Positions 23,920 to 35,435 of a stretch of DNA of 64,000 nucleotides are shown here, piece by piece. The notes under the pieces are model-generated. The model saw only the letters and a program-made list of their open reading frames with translations. It did not search any database and was not told where the DNA came from. Source of the stretch: Whalleya microplaca (lineage: Eukaryota > Ascomycota > Sordariomycetes > Xylariales > Xylariaceae); contig MU385717.1 of assembly GCA_022497155.1 (NCBI GenBank), forward strand, positions 1,054,001 to 1,118,000. The letters are read 5' to 3'. Position numbers and translations under genes: made by a program. Numbering within the stretch: position 1 is the first letter of the stretch; each line of letters starts with the position of its first letter.

Positions 23920-25910
23920 ATGTTCTACTCGGAGACATTGCTACAGAAGACCGGGCCTCTGGCTCGTGTCTGGCTGTCAGCAAACTTGGAGCGCAAGCTC
24001 TCGAAAACCCATATTCTGCAATCAAATCTGCCTGACAGCATTGATGCTATCATCACCCCTAACCAGGCGCCCATGGCCCTGCGCCTGAGTGGCCAGCTCT
24101 TGCTTGGTGTCGTGAGAATCTACAGCCGGAAGGCTCGTTATCTGTTGGATGATTGCAATGAAGCTTTGCTGAAAATCAAGATGGTCTGTCGCCGTTCGCA
24201 CCAATAAGGGTTTGCTAGATCTTGCTAACCGGTCCCCAGGCCTTTCGATCCACTGGCAATAATGATATCCCCGAGAACCTGAATATGCCAAACCGTGAAG
24301 CCCTTATGCTTCCCGATCGTATAACGCCTGCCGATAATTTAAACATCTTACCACCCCCGGACGCGAACTGGCTACTGAGCCAGATGGACAATGCGAGTGC
24401 TCCCCCGAGCAGCATGAGCACGCGAGGCCGCGGTCGCCCAAGCAATCGCGACATTAACCTCCAGGAGGACTTCAACAACAGCCAATTCTTGCATGAAGAT
24501 ACCATGGACACTGATGAGCTTGCCATTGCCCCTATGGATGACCTGGAATTGGACTTGGATTTCGGAATGGATATTGTCGAGAATCCGCGCGGGGACAAGA
24601 GTATTGAAATGGGCCGAGATGCGCCCGCCGCTCGACCTGTTGAGGATGACATTTTCAGCGAGCTGGATGCCGTCCCTCCGACGAAGGGAGCCGAGCGTGA
24701 GCCATCGTTGAACCTTGACTTTGGGGATGATACTGTTAGGATTGCGGATCAGGATGGCGACATTCCAATGGGTGATGATTTCCAGTTCGACATTGGTGAC
24801 CAGTCGGCAATGCCTGAGATTGGCGGCGCTCCTGTTGAGCGTGCTCGAATTTCCGAGTCACCGCTCTCGGATATCGATGAAGCCATGGCACGGGACGTGG
24901 AAGAGTGGACGCGACTTAACAACACTAGCGTCTACGAACCGGGCCAAGATCCTGAGGAGCCCGAGCCACATCCCCAAAAGAAGTCCAAAAAGCGCAGGGT
25001 GTTTGGTCTAGACCCTGCTACTCAGCTGACCAGCGCTCATATCAAAGAGCAGCAGCAGAACCACGATAACATCCTGAAGATGCCGAGTTTCATTTCGAGA
25101 GATCCCTACTTTCTGGCCCTGGTCGAGTTGAAAAACAGTGGCAGCTTCGTGTCAAATATCATGGGCGAGGGCCGTAGTAAGGCCTGGGCACCAGAACTGA
25201 GAGGACTATTATCCCTCGATACGATCAGGCCGACTAATGAGCTGAAACGCAAGAGGGATAGCGGCGTTGCCGACATAGGCAGCGACGAGGAGCAGGGTGC
25301 GTCCAAATCTCCTCGTCTGGACATTGCTGAAGACGAGGATGGGTTCATCGTACCCGAAGGAGGTGCTGGTGAACGAAGCATAGCTCCCGACGGCACAATC
25401 ATTGAGATTGCTGCAGACGAAGGCGCAACCCGACATGACGATGACGACCACCAAGCCCGTGAAGGAACCCCAGTGCCAGCATTCGACGAGACGACGGCCC
25501 CATTGGTACATCCTGCTGACAGTGGTCCTGTTTCTCTTGGCACCAAACATGCAGTCCATATTCTTCGGGATCTATTTGGTTCCGAGGCGGCCCACAATGA
25601 GGAGCAGCGGAAGAAGACTGTGGTATTTCAGGATCTCTTGCCTGAAGGGAGAACATCGAAGGCAGATGCTACGAAGATGTTCTTTGAGTGTCTGGTACTC
25701 GCGACAAAGGACGCTATTAAAGTCGATCAGCCAGAGGGCACGCTCGGTGGCCCCATCCGAGTCAGAGGGAAGCGGGGACTATGGGGTGCCTGGGCTGAGA
25801 GAGAAGCTGGCGGTGAGATAGCTAGCCAAGAAGAACAGATGGCAGAACCCGAAGCTGAACCAGAACCGGCAATTCCGACTCCATCCCGAGTGGTGGCCGC
25901 CGCCGCGTGA
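23920..25910 (+). CDS. RAD21: Cohesin kleisin subunit Rad21/Scc1
   Basis: Kleisin that closes the SMC1-SMC3 ring to hold sister chromatids together and is cut by separase at anaphase. Exons 23920-24183 and 24240-25910 (644 aa); the donor is the less common GTCTGT, and the acceptor CAG follows a GCTAAC branch site. The N-terminus has the family signature MFYSETLLQKTGPLARVWLS, then LERKLSKTHILQSNL and ALRLSGQLLLGVVRIYSRKARYL, which binds SMC3. The middle (about 150-480) is acidic and low complexity, with a basic nuclear-signal-like stretch KKSKKRR. The C-terminal winged helix that contacts SMC1 shows TKMFFECLVLATKDAIKVDQ. Full length is somewhat above yeast Scc1. The mitotic RAD21 form is preferred to meiotic REC8 on the N-terminal signature. 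Confidence 0.94.
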
Positions 25911-26847
25911 TTGAATCGCGTTGGGGAATGGGGGATTGCATGGTGAGGTGAAGCGATGATTCTTGTACAAATTACTTGTTGCACTTGTTGGAATATTCCC
26001 GCAGATTCTCATCACATGGGCTAACGGCGTCACGGCGTACAGGGAGGTATGGAGACAAGGGAGATACCACAGTTTGGGGTATTGCTGGTTGTCAAAATCA
26101 TGATGGGGTTCGTCTTTTTTTTATGATTAAAGTTCTGTTGCATTGATGTTCAAATACCTAGGATGAAGTAGTCTAGAAGGAGTTTGAGAGGAATCGGACT
26201 CGCGAAATGGTAACTCTGTGAAGTAATACAGGAGGGCATCTCCAGGGAGAACCTGCGATAGAGCAGCTCTTAATGCACCATTCAATTCACCATGATTCAG
26301 ATCTGTTTGTGAAATACATATGTGCAATGAATGCATGAGTAATTCCGTAAGGCCACATGAGGTCCCTAATGGTAAGGCTTGTGACACAATGGGAACCTAT
26401 CGCTACATGTGTTGATGTATATCTAATCGATAGGCGACGGCTCCCGCAAGGCGACCAAACAAAAGCTACATAGGGAGGTGGTAGTGCTGGACTAAGACCC
26501 CACTTGTCAGCCTCGGGCTCATCTTATCAACTACATCTTGTCTTTGTACGAGCTTGAGAACAATGTACTGGTGGCTAACAAAAGTCTCTTTCTTGGTCTT
26601 AAACTTTAATTCCCCCAGGCTATATATTCCTGGCCTGTTCTCGTCAATTCGGTACTTGGAACCTAGTATACAATTGTCTACGCCCTTGCTTGCTAAGTTG
26701 GATTCTCCTGGATGAGTAAGCGGTCTATTTGTTGCCAGCAACCACAACAAAACAACAACAACAACAACGTCGAGTTTGCTTATAGAGTTCGATTTGTCGA
26801 GAACATTAATCAAATCCTGTGACTGATTTTTGGTACAACAAGTCACA
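25911..26847. other. Spacer between RAD21 and Elongin A
   Basis: About 0.9 kb holding the RAD21 3' UTR and the Elongin A promoter. A (AAC)n microsatellite lies at about 26748-26768. The minus-strand frame 26466-26942 runs into the Elongin A first exon and is not supported as a gene. Confidence 0.45.
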
Positions 26848-28352
26848 ATGGTCAAATCACTCATCGACCTATGCACTGCCGTGTGCATAAAAAATATAAG
26901 AGGTATGTATGATGTATCTCCTACAATTCCCCTCGACCACAATCTATTATCTGCTTCTTCAAATCACCAGCAAACTTGTTTTCAGTAATTCAGTTGCCTT
27001 CCTGCTTTTTACATACTCACTCACAATCTTTCATTTCCAACCTCCTTTGCATTTTCCCTTCATCCACATCTTACCACTCGCACACCTTTGCATTTCGCAT
27101 GGGGACAGTCACTAATACAATGGCTTCTTCTCCAGATATCACCGATGTCGGTGGCATACCGTATCCTGTCCTTCGTCCGATCCTCATGAAAGTCGAAACT
27201 GCTGCCCAGCTGCGAACCATCGAGGTCAACTCGCCACACCTCGAGAGCGACACGGCCGAGTGCTGGAAGCGCCTCATCAAGCGCGACTTTCCCGTGCTGT
27301 CAGAGCGCTTCAAGTTCGAGCCTCGCAACCCCACCTCCTGGCACAAAGTCTACGAGAAATACCAGCGGCTGGAGGCCGACCAGAAGCGGGAGGCCGAGGA
27401 GAAGCTGAAGAACGCCTTCAGCAGCATCAACAAGAAGAAGGAGGAGAACGTCAGCCACGTCGTCAACTACGACCGCCGCCTCCTCCCCCGCGCCCCGCGG
27501 GAGGGCCGAGGCCTGGGCCGCCGGGGTCCCGTCGGCAGACGCGAGGAGGGCGTCGGCGGGCTCCGGTTCACCGGCGGGACCCGGACCAAGACCAACACGG
27601 CGCAGAGCATCATGAAGAAAGCGCGGCGCGAGGCCCTGGAGATCGGGCGCCGGAACCGCCTGGCCACGCCGACGGGCAAGCTGCCCGTCGCGCAGGGGCA
27701 GATCGCGCACGCGCCGCTCGGCATGATGGAGGAGCACCGCATCAAGGCGCAGCCGCTGACGAAGCGGATCCACGCGCCGCAGCCGCTGCGCAGGACGGAG
27801 CGCGAGAGCGAGCTCGAGGAGCGCGAGGCCAGGCTGCGCAGCATGAAGAGCGCCGCGCCCGCTAAGGGAGCAACTATAATATCCGACGACGAGCTGGACG
27901 ACGAGGACGACGGCGCCGAGTACTCCGACTACGAGCAGGGGCCTGGCGGGCTGGACGAGGGGAACCTGGAGGATCTGTTCGATGACGACGAGCCCCCCAG
28001 GACACCGGGGAAGACTACCAAGGCGGCACCAGCACCCATTCCGAGCAGAAGCGCCGCTCCAGCGCCGCTGTCCGGGCTCGCGAAGATGAAGCGAGGATTG
28101 ACGAATGCCAAGAGGCCCACAAGCGTCATTACTACTACCACCGTACCCACGAGCAAACCTACAACCTCTCGACCCCCTCCGAGCTCCCCGCCCGCGGCCA
28201 TCTCGCCTCCCCTGCGGCCCGCGCACTCGCCCAAGCAACACTCGCCTCCCGGCTCCGGCTCCGAGGTGAATCCTATGGTGCCGCGGAAGAGGAAGCCGGT
28301 CGACGTGTTCTTCAAGCCGAAGTCGAAGTTCCCGCGACGCCCTCAACCTTAA
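26848..28352 (+). CDS. Elongin A, RNA polymerase II elongation and Cullin-E3 adaptor subunit
   Basis: Exons 26848-26902 and 27136-28352 (423 aa) with a 233-bp intron (donor GTATGT, acceptor CTCCAG). The 55-nt first exon encodes MVKSLIDLCTAVCIKNIR, which joins in phase to DITDVGGIPYPVLRPILMKV and then AAQLRTIEVNSPHLESDT and CWKRLIKRDFP; this order is that of the Elongin A domain. SLxxxC within the first exon matches the BC-box that binds Elongin C, although its last position is Cys rather than an aliphatic residue. The rest is a charged helix (about 95-130), then basic and Pro/Ala-rich low complexity ending in a probable nuclear signal (PRKRKP). Known roles are stimulation of transcript elongation and, with Elongin C and a cullin, ubiquitination of stalled polymerase. 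Starting at the ATG at 26976 or 27105 would lose the BC-box, so I reject those starts. Confidence 0.88.
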
Positions 28353-29423
28353 CTTCGGGGACATCATCCAGTCCGCACTTTTGCTGCTTTTTTTGTCAGA
28401 GCTCTATTAAAGGGAAGGGGCTACGTGATATTTTGCCGGTGTTCGGAGCGGGGGGATAATATTGATTGATTGCGATGGGGATTGGGGGGGGGGGGGGGGT
28501 TTAGACATATAGCGTGACACACTACATAATGACGAGGAGGCATTTCTTTGAAAGCGCGCATTTCTTGAATCAATGGAGACCCATCCAGGAAAGGGATTTC
28601 TAAGGCACATGGGTTCTGCAACAGGATTTTTTTTCTACCGGGGCCTCTATAAAGCATCACATGTACACTTCTGTATGGAGAATAGGGGCATGGAGTTTTT
28701 ACATGGTCTTGTTGTTTTTTCTCGAGAGAGAGAGAGCTTGAGATACCCTCTGATGGATGCATCTTTTCCTGACATATGGATACATATAGTATATTGCATC
28801 AGTTCTGGGGATAGATATTCGGCGTATGATGGGGAGGGACAGGGGAGTTCTGTGAATACAAAGGATTCTGCAGAAGATCTGGTAGAATATGTGTATACTG
28901 CCCCTTGTGAGCTGTTTGCGTTTACACAACAGCCTTGAGTAACAATTATCTTGAATGGAATGAATAGTCTTATGGGCGAACCTGCAAGGTGAGCAAAGAG
29001 CGTATTCCATGTCTAGAAGGGAACTGGACAAGGTATTGGAAGTGGGTTTATTCATTAATTCATCAGAGTTCGTATGCCAGGGCCACGGAGACATCCCACG
29101 GGTAACAGCGGCAATGCATATCTTCTCCGTATACCACGCCCATAGCGCAGCATGCCACGCCACGAAAAAACCCCAAGCCAGAGAGGTTTCAACAGCTCTA
29201 TCGTGCCCTCCACCAGCAGCATCATCCTCGACATTTATGTATTTCTCCTCCCCCACGTATCTCGGGTATTCCATAACTGCTAGCTCTCAGCCACCCCCGT
29301 GATCTGCTCTCCCTGAGAAAAAGACCAAAAAGTAGGAATCTAAGCGTGCGTGCAATGTCGATCGACGGAACCAGCAAGTAAGGGGCTCGTATGACTACTA
29401 GGCGAGGTCTAGGGGCCTAGCCA
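28353..29423. other. Convergent 3' spacer between Elongin A and RUB1
   Basis: About 1.1 kb between converging genes, containing a 16-base G run (28484-28499) and a short GA run near 28720-28735. Frames on either strand are short and unsupported. Confidence 0.45.
28484..28499 (+). repeat. Poly-G tract (16 G)
   Basis: An uninterrupted run of 16 guanines about 130 bp past the Elongin A stop codon, preceded by a G5 run and a G4 run within 50 bp. Such runs can fold as G-quadruplexes on the + strand and are prone to length error in sequencing. Confidence 0.9.
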
Positions 29424-30063
29424 CTAGAATCGGCCGCCACGCAGAGTCAGAACCAGATGCAGCGTTGCGTCAGCTATGATGCCGCCATCCTGCATCGTCA
29501 CTTGGTCGTGCCTAGAAATGTCGAAGACCGTCAGTTCCGTATCCTAAAGGGCCAGCTTGGTATTCCAAAAATCGAAGGGGAAAGGGGTAGGGTAGGGGTA
29601 GGGTAGGAGTAGACGGCCAGTGAATAGAAGTAGATGGGGTCCCAAACGCACAGTTGCTTGCCGCCGTAGATCAGTCGTTGCTGGTCCGGCGTGATGCCCT
29701 CCTTCTCCTCGACCTTCTTCTTGACATCCTCGATCTGTAGTAGTGGGTCTATGTTAGCAAGCTGTCCCCGGGCTTCCTCGGACGATGCAGCACGAGACGG
29801 AACGGGCCGGGACGGGGCCATGCGCCATCGCTCCTCGATGGCGTAGCACAGCACAGGGCAGAGGTCAGGAACGTACTTTGGAGGTCGGCTCGACGTCTAG
29901 CGAGATCAGCTTGCCCGTCAGGGTTCTCACTCTAGTTTCTTCTGTCAGCTCGTGACTCTAGGTCGGTAGGCAGGAGGTATATGGCAGAAGGGAAAACGGA
30001 GTGGAGGGGTGGTATGGCGGGGTGGTATGGCGGGGCAGACGGGACCGCGTACTTGATCATCAT
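29424..30063 (-). CDS. RUB1: NEDD8/Rub1 ubiquitin-like modifier
   Basis: Ubiquitin-like protein attached to cullins to activate SCF-type ubiquitin ligases. It is only readable after splicing four small exons: 30063-30053 (11 nt), 29931-29877, 29734-29652 and 29511-29424 (78 aa). The joined protein begins [20 protein letters not shown], continues [20 protein letters not shown] and ends [10 protein letters not shown] followed by Arg-Phe. The diglycine falls exactly at positions 75-76, as in NEDD8. Thr at position 72 (LTLRGG) matches yeast Rub1 and separates it from ubiquitin, which has Arg there. The Arg-Phe tail must be removed by a processing hydrolase before conjugation. The introns (121, 142 and 140 bp) are longer than most in the window. 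The segment [16 protein letters not shown] before the C-terminus is divergent but has the right length. Confidence 0.9.
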
Positions 30064-30814
30064 GTTGGCGGTATTGAGTTTATGATCGTGCTGAGTTGGG
30101 GAATGACTTTGTGCCGACGGCGTGAAAAGATTTCGCTATGCGGTAACGGTCAGGAGTCGCAGTTGTGGTGGTTGAACGACGAAGGGCGCACGGCAATAGT
30201 AGGTACTTGAGTTTGTAGATGGGTCGAAGGAGAGGGTCGAAGCTGTGACAGAATGTTGGAAAGGCACTGTATGAGGGATGGTGGGGTTGATCAGCCTACC
30301 TAGGCGGCAGGGCGGGGGACCAGCTACGTACCTGACGCCTTACAAATCTTCAAATTGGCACCTGCTACAATGACTATGTACATGCACCTAGAGCTGCCTA
30401 CTACATGTATAGGGTCCTAGGTTTGGTATCATTTTTTTGCGGCCACGCAATGACTGCGGACGTTTTCACCAACCGGCTATAAGGCAACTTGTCTCCCATG
30501 GCCGATTGGTCATATATATGGCAATCCAAACCCGAATAAATGTTTGTATAGTAATATTGAGTCACGCTATTGCCCTGCCGTTGGAGGTACCGTTATTCGA
30601 GCCACACTGATATCAAGACATGGCAAACACATAGGTAGTTCCAGTAGATGCTGATATATCATCTGGAACTGTCATATCCTCTGTCGTATCCTCATTGGCA
30701 TACCTGAACAGAGATTTGAAGTAGTGACAGAGACGTGTATTTTTACAATCATTAGTTCCTAGACATACAGTGGAGATTCTATTCAAGGCCCTCCTGATAT
30801 GTAATGCTTCCTGC
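30064..30814. other. Spacer between RUB1 and prohibitin-2
   Basis: About 0.75 kb upstream of RUB1 and downstream of PHB2. ACCTAGG and CTAGGT motifs occur near 30297 and 30416. No gene seen. Confidence 0.45.
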
Positions 30815-31884
30815 TTATTGCTTCTTGTTTTCATCACCACTGAACACATTTAGGCCGAGGCCTTCCGAGTCAAGCAGGAGTCTGTTCCTGCCACCCGATT
30901 CCTGCAGCTGGGAAGCGATGAGTCTCGCGTTCTCGATCTTCTTCAGCTCGACGTAGGCCTTGCTCTTCTTGATCGCCTCTCCGATGAGCTCCGCTGACCG
31001 GGCTTCACCCTGTGCCTTGACCACCATGGCCTGCTTCTCCTGTCTCGCCTTGTCCACGACGAAGGCTGCCCGCTGGGCCTCCTGCTGTGCCACTTGCTTG
31101 GCTTCCACAGCAGCCGTGAATTCGGGGGAGAAGGCAAGGTGCTAGCAAGCAATATTAGCAACAGATATCATAGTTCGAGTACAAGCAATGGAACCATGAC
31201 ATACCGTGAGTGACACATCGTCTAGCGCAATGTTGAACCTGGCAGCTCGCCTCGATAGGTTCTCCCGCACCAACCTGGCCACATTCTCACGCTGGGTGAT
31301 CAGCTGGCTGGCATTGAACTGCGCAACCACGCTCTTCAACACCTCGTTGACGATGGAAGGCAGCACGCGCTCATCGTAGTCCTGTCCTAACGTTCTGTAG
31401 ATCTGGGGAAGAGCTGTGATATCGGGCCGGGATAGCACACGGCAGGTGATGTTCACCATCTGCAAGTCCTTGGTTCCCGTAAGGGAAGAGACGTTCCTCG
31501 GCTTCGCGCGAACATCATAGGTGATGGGAGTCTCGAACCAGGGGATCATTAAGTGAGTACCTATATATAGAGCAAGGTAAGTAAGTAAGTAAAGCGCATC
31601 CATGGGTATAAACCACGCCGGGCGGGCCGGACCGGACCGGACTAACCTTCGCTATAGATCTCCTTGCTGACACCGCTTATTCTGCGATACTTGATCGCTC
31701 TGTGGCCACCGTCGACGTTGAACAGGGAGTTCTGCAGGAGCCAAGCTCCGCCGCCGAGGAGAGCGATAGCTGCGGCGGCCACGCCAGCGCCTGGAGGCGG
31801 GCGGCCACTGGGAAAACCACCTCGGTTCTGGCGCACCATCATGCGCATCCTCTCCACCACGTCGTCTAATGGTGATCGCGACAT
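30815..31884 (-). CDS. PHB2: Prohibitin-2, inner mitochondrial membrane scaffold
   Basis: Forms ring complexes with prohibitin-1 in the mitochondrial inner membrane that regulate the m-AAA protease and stabilise new respiratory subunits. Exons 31884-31647, 31560-31205 and 31141-30815 (306 aa), with introns of 86 and 63 bp. Features: an N-terminal hydrophobic anchor [20 protein letters not shown] (about 36-55), [16 protein letters not shown], the SPFH/prohibitin domain with [35 protein letters not shown] and [20 protein letters not shown], then the coiled-coil region [20 protein letters not shown] and an ending [12 protein letters not shown]. The hydrophobic N-terminus and VDGGHRAI point to PHB2 rather than PHB1. 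The first intron contains a GTAAGTAAGTAAGTAAA run that offers several decoy donor-like sequences. Confidence 0.95.
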
Positions 31885-32785
31885 CTTGACAGTGTTGAGT
31901 TGGGCTGGATTTTCCGTTCGATGGTGGTGGTGGGCAGGTTGGACGAAGTAGAGCTCTTACTTCAGTCGGTTCATGGAGCTCCAAATCCCATCCAGCAACT
32001 GGTGATCCGTCTTTTTTCGGATATATCACTCTGTGAGGTCAATGTGCTCAAAATGCGTAAGCACGGGCCATATGATTCTCTTATCGGAAGTTATGCATTT
32101 AGCATGAAGACTCTGATTGGGTGGATGCCAGGCAGAACCCTGCTTATGTACTTGAACGGTATAATCTCCAAAGGAAAGGATTATTGGTCTGGGGAAGGCC
32201 TGTGCGCAGGTCGCATCGATGAACGATGAACTCTTTCCGGAGGCAAAAGCTTTTTTTATTAGTGGAATGGGCCGTTCAGCCTTTCAGGCCATAGGTAGCT
32301 CTCCACAATTTCCTTGTCCAATGTTAAGACGCCTGGAGGACTTCCATTGAGCAAGCAGGCAAGCTACTTACCTACTTACCTACTTACATCTGTATTTCCC
32401 CCAGGAACATCAAGGGACTTCGACATTGGCTTTCACTTTTGACCACCACTAGCACCAAGGACATTTTGAGAGCGGGGACCAGTTGCTAGTAGTAAATCAG
32501 CTGCCAACTTGCAAAAGAAATAGAACTGTCATAGAACTGTTCAACTCATTGCCAAGTTGCTGTGGTCTTTTTCTCCTTCCATAAGAACAAGTGAGATCCA
32601 GTTCATCGTCAGTGGACCAGTATTTTTCGACCTTGCAATATCACTTGCAATATCACTTGCAATATCACCGGTTGAACATCTACGGACGTTCTTTCCTGTC
32701 GGCGTCACTCTTATAGCTTCCCACTATTGCTACTGCTGTTTCTACCACTGCCCTTGCGCATTGTTCGGTTCGGTGCATTTCAACC
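31885..32785. other. Divergent promoter region between PHB2 and RNA15
   Basis: About 0.9 kb separating two divergent starts. It contains a 12-bp tandem repeat (32632-32667) near the RNA15 start and a CTTACCTACTTACCTACTTAC run near 32365-32390. No gene seen. Confidence 0.45.
32632..32667 (+). repeat. 12-bp tandem repeat, CTTGCAATATCA x3
   Basis: Three perfect copies of CTTGCAATATCA located about 120-155 bp upstream of the RNA15 start codon, in its promoter or leader. Confidence 0.9.
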
Positions 32786-33809
32786 ATGTCAACAAAACCG
32801 CCCTCGCGCGTCGTCTTTGTCGGCAATATTCCCTACGGTAAACCTACCCATCTTCCAGTTTTATGCCATTTTATGCCAGGCTAACCAAGAACGCCTTACA
32901 GGACTGTCTGAAGAGCAAATCAGTGACATATTCAGTACTGCCGGCAAGGTCCTCAATTTCCGTCTAGTATACGATCGCGAAACTGGACGCCCCAAGGGTT
33001 TCGGCTTTGCAGAATATCCGGATGCAGGTAGGCACTTCAGATTACACAACATATATATATAATCCTTTCAAACTAATTCGAAACTTCTAGACTCTGCCGC
33101 CTCTGCTGTCCGAAATTTAAACGACTACGAGATCATGGGTCGTAAACTTCGAGTCGACTATAGCACAGAGGGACGTGTGGATGGTGATGACAACAACAAC
33201 AATAATACATCGACGGGATACGGACAGACATCGAATGGCACTTCACACCTACCCAGCCAGCCTACGCCCGCCGGATCATTGCCTCCCCTCCCTCCTGGAG
33301 TGACGCTTGCCCCGGGTGTCAGTGCTACCGATGCTATCTCCCAAACCCTCAGCGCCCTTCCTCCCACCCAACTTCTCGATATTCTTGCGCAAATGAAATT
33401 CCTTGCGACAACGGATCCCGAGCGAGCAACCGAGCTCCTAGCCCAGGCACCGCAGCTATCCTATGCGATCTTCCAGGCCCTGCTGCTCATGGGCCTCGTC
33501 TCCCCCGAAGCAATCCACTCCGTCGTCGATACCTCGGCCGCGCCTCCCCCGGTGGCGCAACCGCCGGCAGGCTATCCACCAGCACCAATGCCACACTACC
33601 CTGGTACCACGACCGTCACGCCCCCCGTGGCTGCGCCGTACGCGCCGCCTGCCACATCAGCGCCCCAGCCGGGCTTTGCGCCAGCCATGCAAGATCCAGA
33701 TGCCCTGGTGAAGCAGGTTATGGACTTGCCCCAGGAGACCATCGACCAGTTGCCTGAGGCGGAGCGACAGCAGATTATGGCTCTGCGGGCGAGCTTCATG
33801 AGGCGCTGA
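32786..33809 (+). CDS. RNA15: mRNA 3'-end processing factor Rna15/CSTF2 (CstF-64)
   Basis: RNA-binding subunit of cleavage factor IA that recognises U/GU-rich sequence near poly(A) sites in the nucleus. Exons 32786-32837, 32902-33027 and 33091-33809 (298 aa), joined in phase. The N-terminal RRM shows RNP2 VVFVGNIPYG split by the first intron and RNP1 GRPKGFGFAEY, with GRKLRVDY closing the domain (about residues 8-85). A polar linker with a run of about five Asn follows. The hinge domain (SALPPTQLLDILAQMKFLA, then ELLAQAPQLSYAIFQALLLM) binds CstF-77/Rna14. A Pro/Ala-rich region leads to the C-terminal helical domain LPQETIDQLPEAERQQIMAL that contacts Pcf11. All three CstF-64 domains are present in order. 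Confidence 0.95.
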
Positions 33810-34779
33810 GAGATGATACCCCACGCGTTGGGCAGCATACCTCCTTCATAGAGCATGATGGAGTAATATTCAAGACACCGGTTCCTTTTCTCATACCCAA
33901 TGCAAGTGGTTCGGAGTGGCGTTTCAGGTTTGATTATTACGATTCGGACAAAAGCATTGGGGCGCGTACTTTGACGAAGTAGACTGCAGCGGTGGACGAT
34001 AGATCCCATATGGATCTGGATCACTACGACGAATGGCAGACTTCCGGCAAGGAAAGCCTCCCGGTGAAACAGAGAGCAATATGGCCCTGTTCGATGAGGG
34101 AGTGGGATGATGGACTTACTCTTGTAATTTGCATTGCTGAGCGATAGGGGAACAGGCATCTCGCAGACAAGTATAAGCTTGCTCGACTCCTAAGGGACGC
34201 ATCGCAGACGCATCTAGATCGCAGATACATGAGATGATTCCCGAAGAACTCCTACTCATCATAAATATAGTAATCTAAGTAATATCTTGCTGATAATAGT
34301 GTGGCCTCATCTCTAAGCGTAGAATGTCATAAGCTGCATTGAGTACTTAGTTTCTACATGAAGCCTAATGATATATGTGTGTATGTAAGCTTCTTACATG
34401 TAGTAGCAATCCTTTTGTAAGAACATCCTTTGCTACTTAATGCAGGACGGTCCTATTGCCTTTGAGAGGAAGATTATACATTGTTTAGATAAATTCATCG
34501 CAAGGCAGTGTCGACCTTTTATGTCAAGCTTCAGAATTATGCCAATGTGGTTCCTGTTCATCAGGTTCCTTCAGTACCTATATATGAAGGCTGCATACTA
34601 ATGCGAAGTTGACTTGCATAAATTACCCAGGTATGTACATACTTGTGTAGGCTAGGCCCAGGCTACAACCTGGAAGCAGCGCATTAAAGACAGCATAGAA
34701 AACGCCAATTGTGGGGATCTACGTGTACCAGCCAGCCTCCAATGACTCTGAGCCTCACACCAGAGCTTCCATTACTTAC
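33810..34779. other. Spacer downstream of RNA15
   Basis: RNA15 3' UTR and AT-rich spacer leading to the direct-repeat element. No gene seen. Confidence 0.4.
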
Positions 34780-34895
34780 AGTGTGCAGGTATCGGATAGC
34801 AAGAGGCTAGGAAAGGTGTATTAAGGATGATGGAGAGGTCTAGAGCTAGCAGCCTAATTTTCCCTCTTTTGTGTGCCGAGACGCTTTGACCACCT
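34780..34895 (+). repeat. Left 116-bp direct repeat
   Basis: Same length as the right copy with no insertions or deletions. It keeps G or C at all seven sites where the right copy has A or T, so it appears the less mutated copy. Confidence 0.92.
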
Positions 34896-35435
34896 TATAT
34901 ACTGCCACAGCGCCCATAACGCGAATGCCCTCATTCGTAACGCCGACCAGCCAGAACGAAAGCGTTACCACTATTAATTACTAAACTTTTACCTCACTTA
35001 ATATATACGAATATCCGACGGCGATACTATTGACTACTTTATCCTCCCATTTACGGACTATTTACCTAACAGCCGAAAACTATAATCCTAATATAGCGAG
35101 AGCACTAACCCGACTGCGACCGCTTGACCACGTAGGGAATTACGGTTATTGCACGTAATTAAATAACCCCGGTAGAACGATGATAAACGGTAGATAAATG
35201 TTAGAATAATAAAAATAAGATGGGATCTGGTAGGCTTTTGGGACAAATTTAATAAACTTCCGGTAAAGTTGGTTAGTTTTTAGTAAATAATTAACGGCAG
35301 CGACGAAACGACGGCAATTAGACGCGAGATAAAAACTACTAGCAATTAATAGTGAGGCGTATTAATAATAAAATCTAATTGACTAATTAATAAGACAGGC
35401 CTTTTCGACTTATTATCCCTGCTAAGCTCGCCAAA

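Noticed and set aside
26466..26942. 158-residue minus-strand frame upstream of Elongin A
   Set aside because: Overlaps the Elongin A first exon, contains a Val run from an AAC microsatellite and has no protein-like domain.
27300..28367. 355-residue minus-strand frame over Elongin A
   Set aside because: A shadow of the GC-rich, repetitive coding strand; Leu/Arg/Gly-rich with no domain, while the + strand encodes a recognisable protein.
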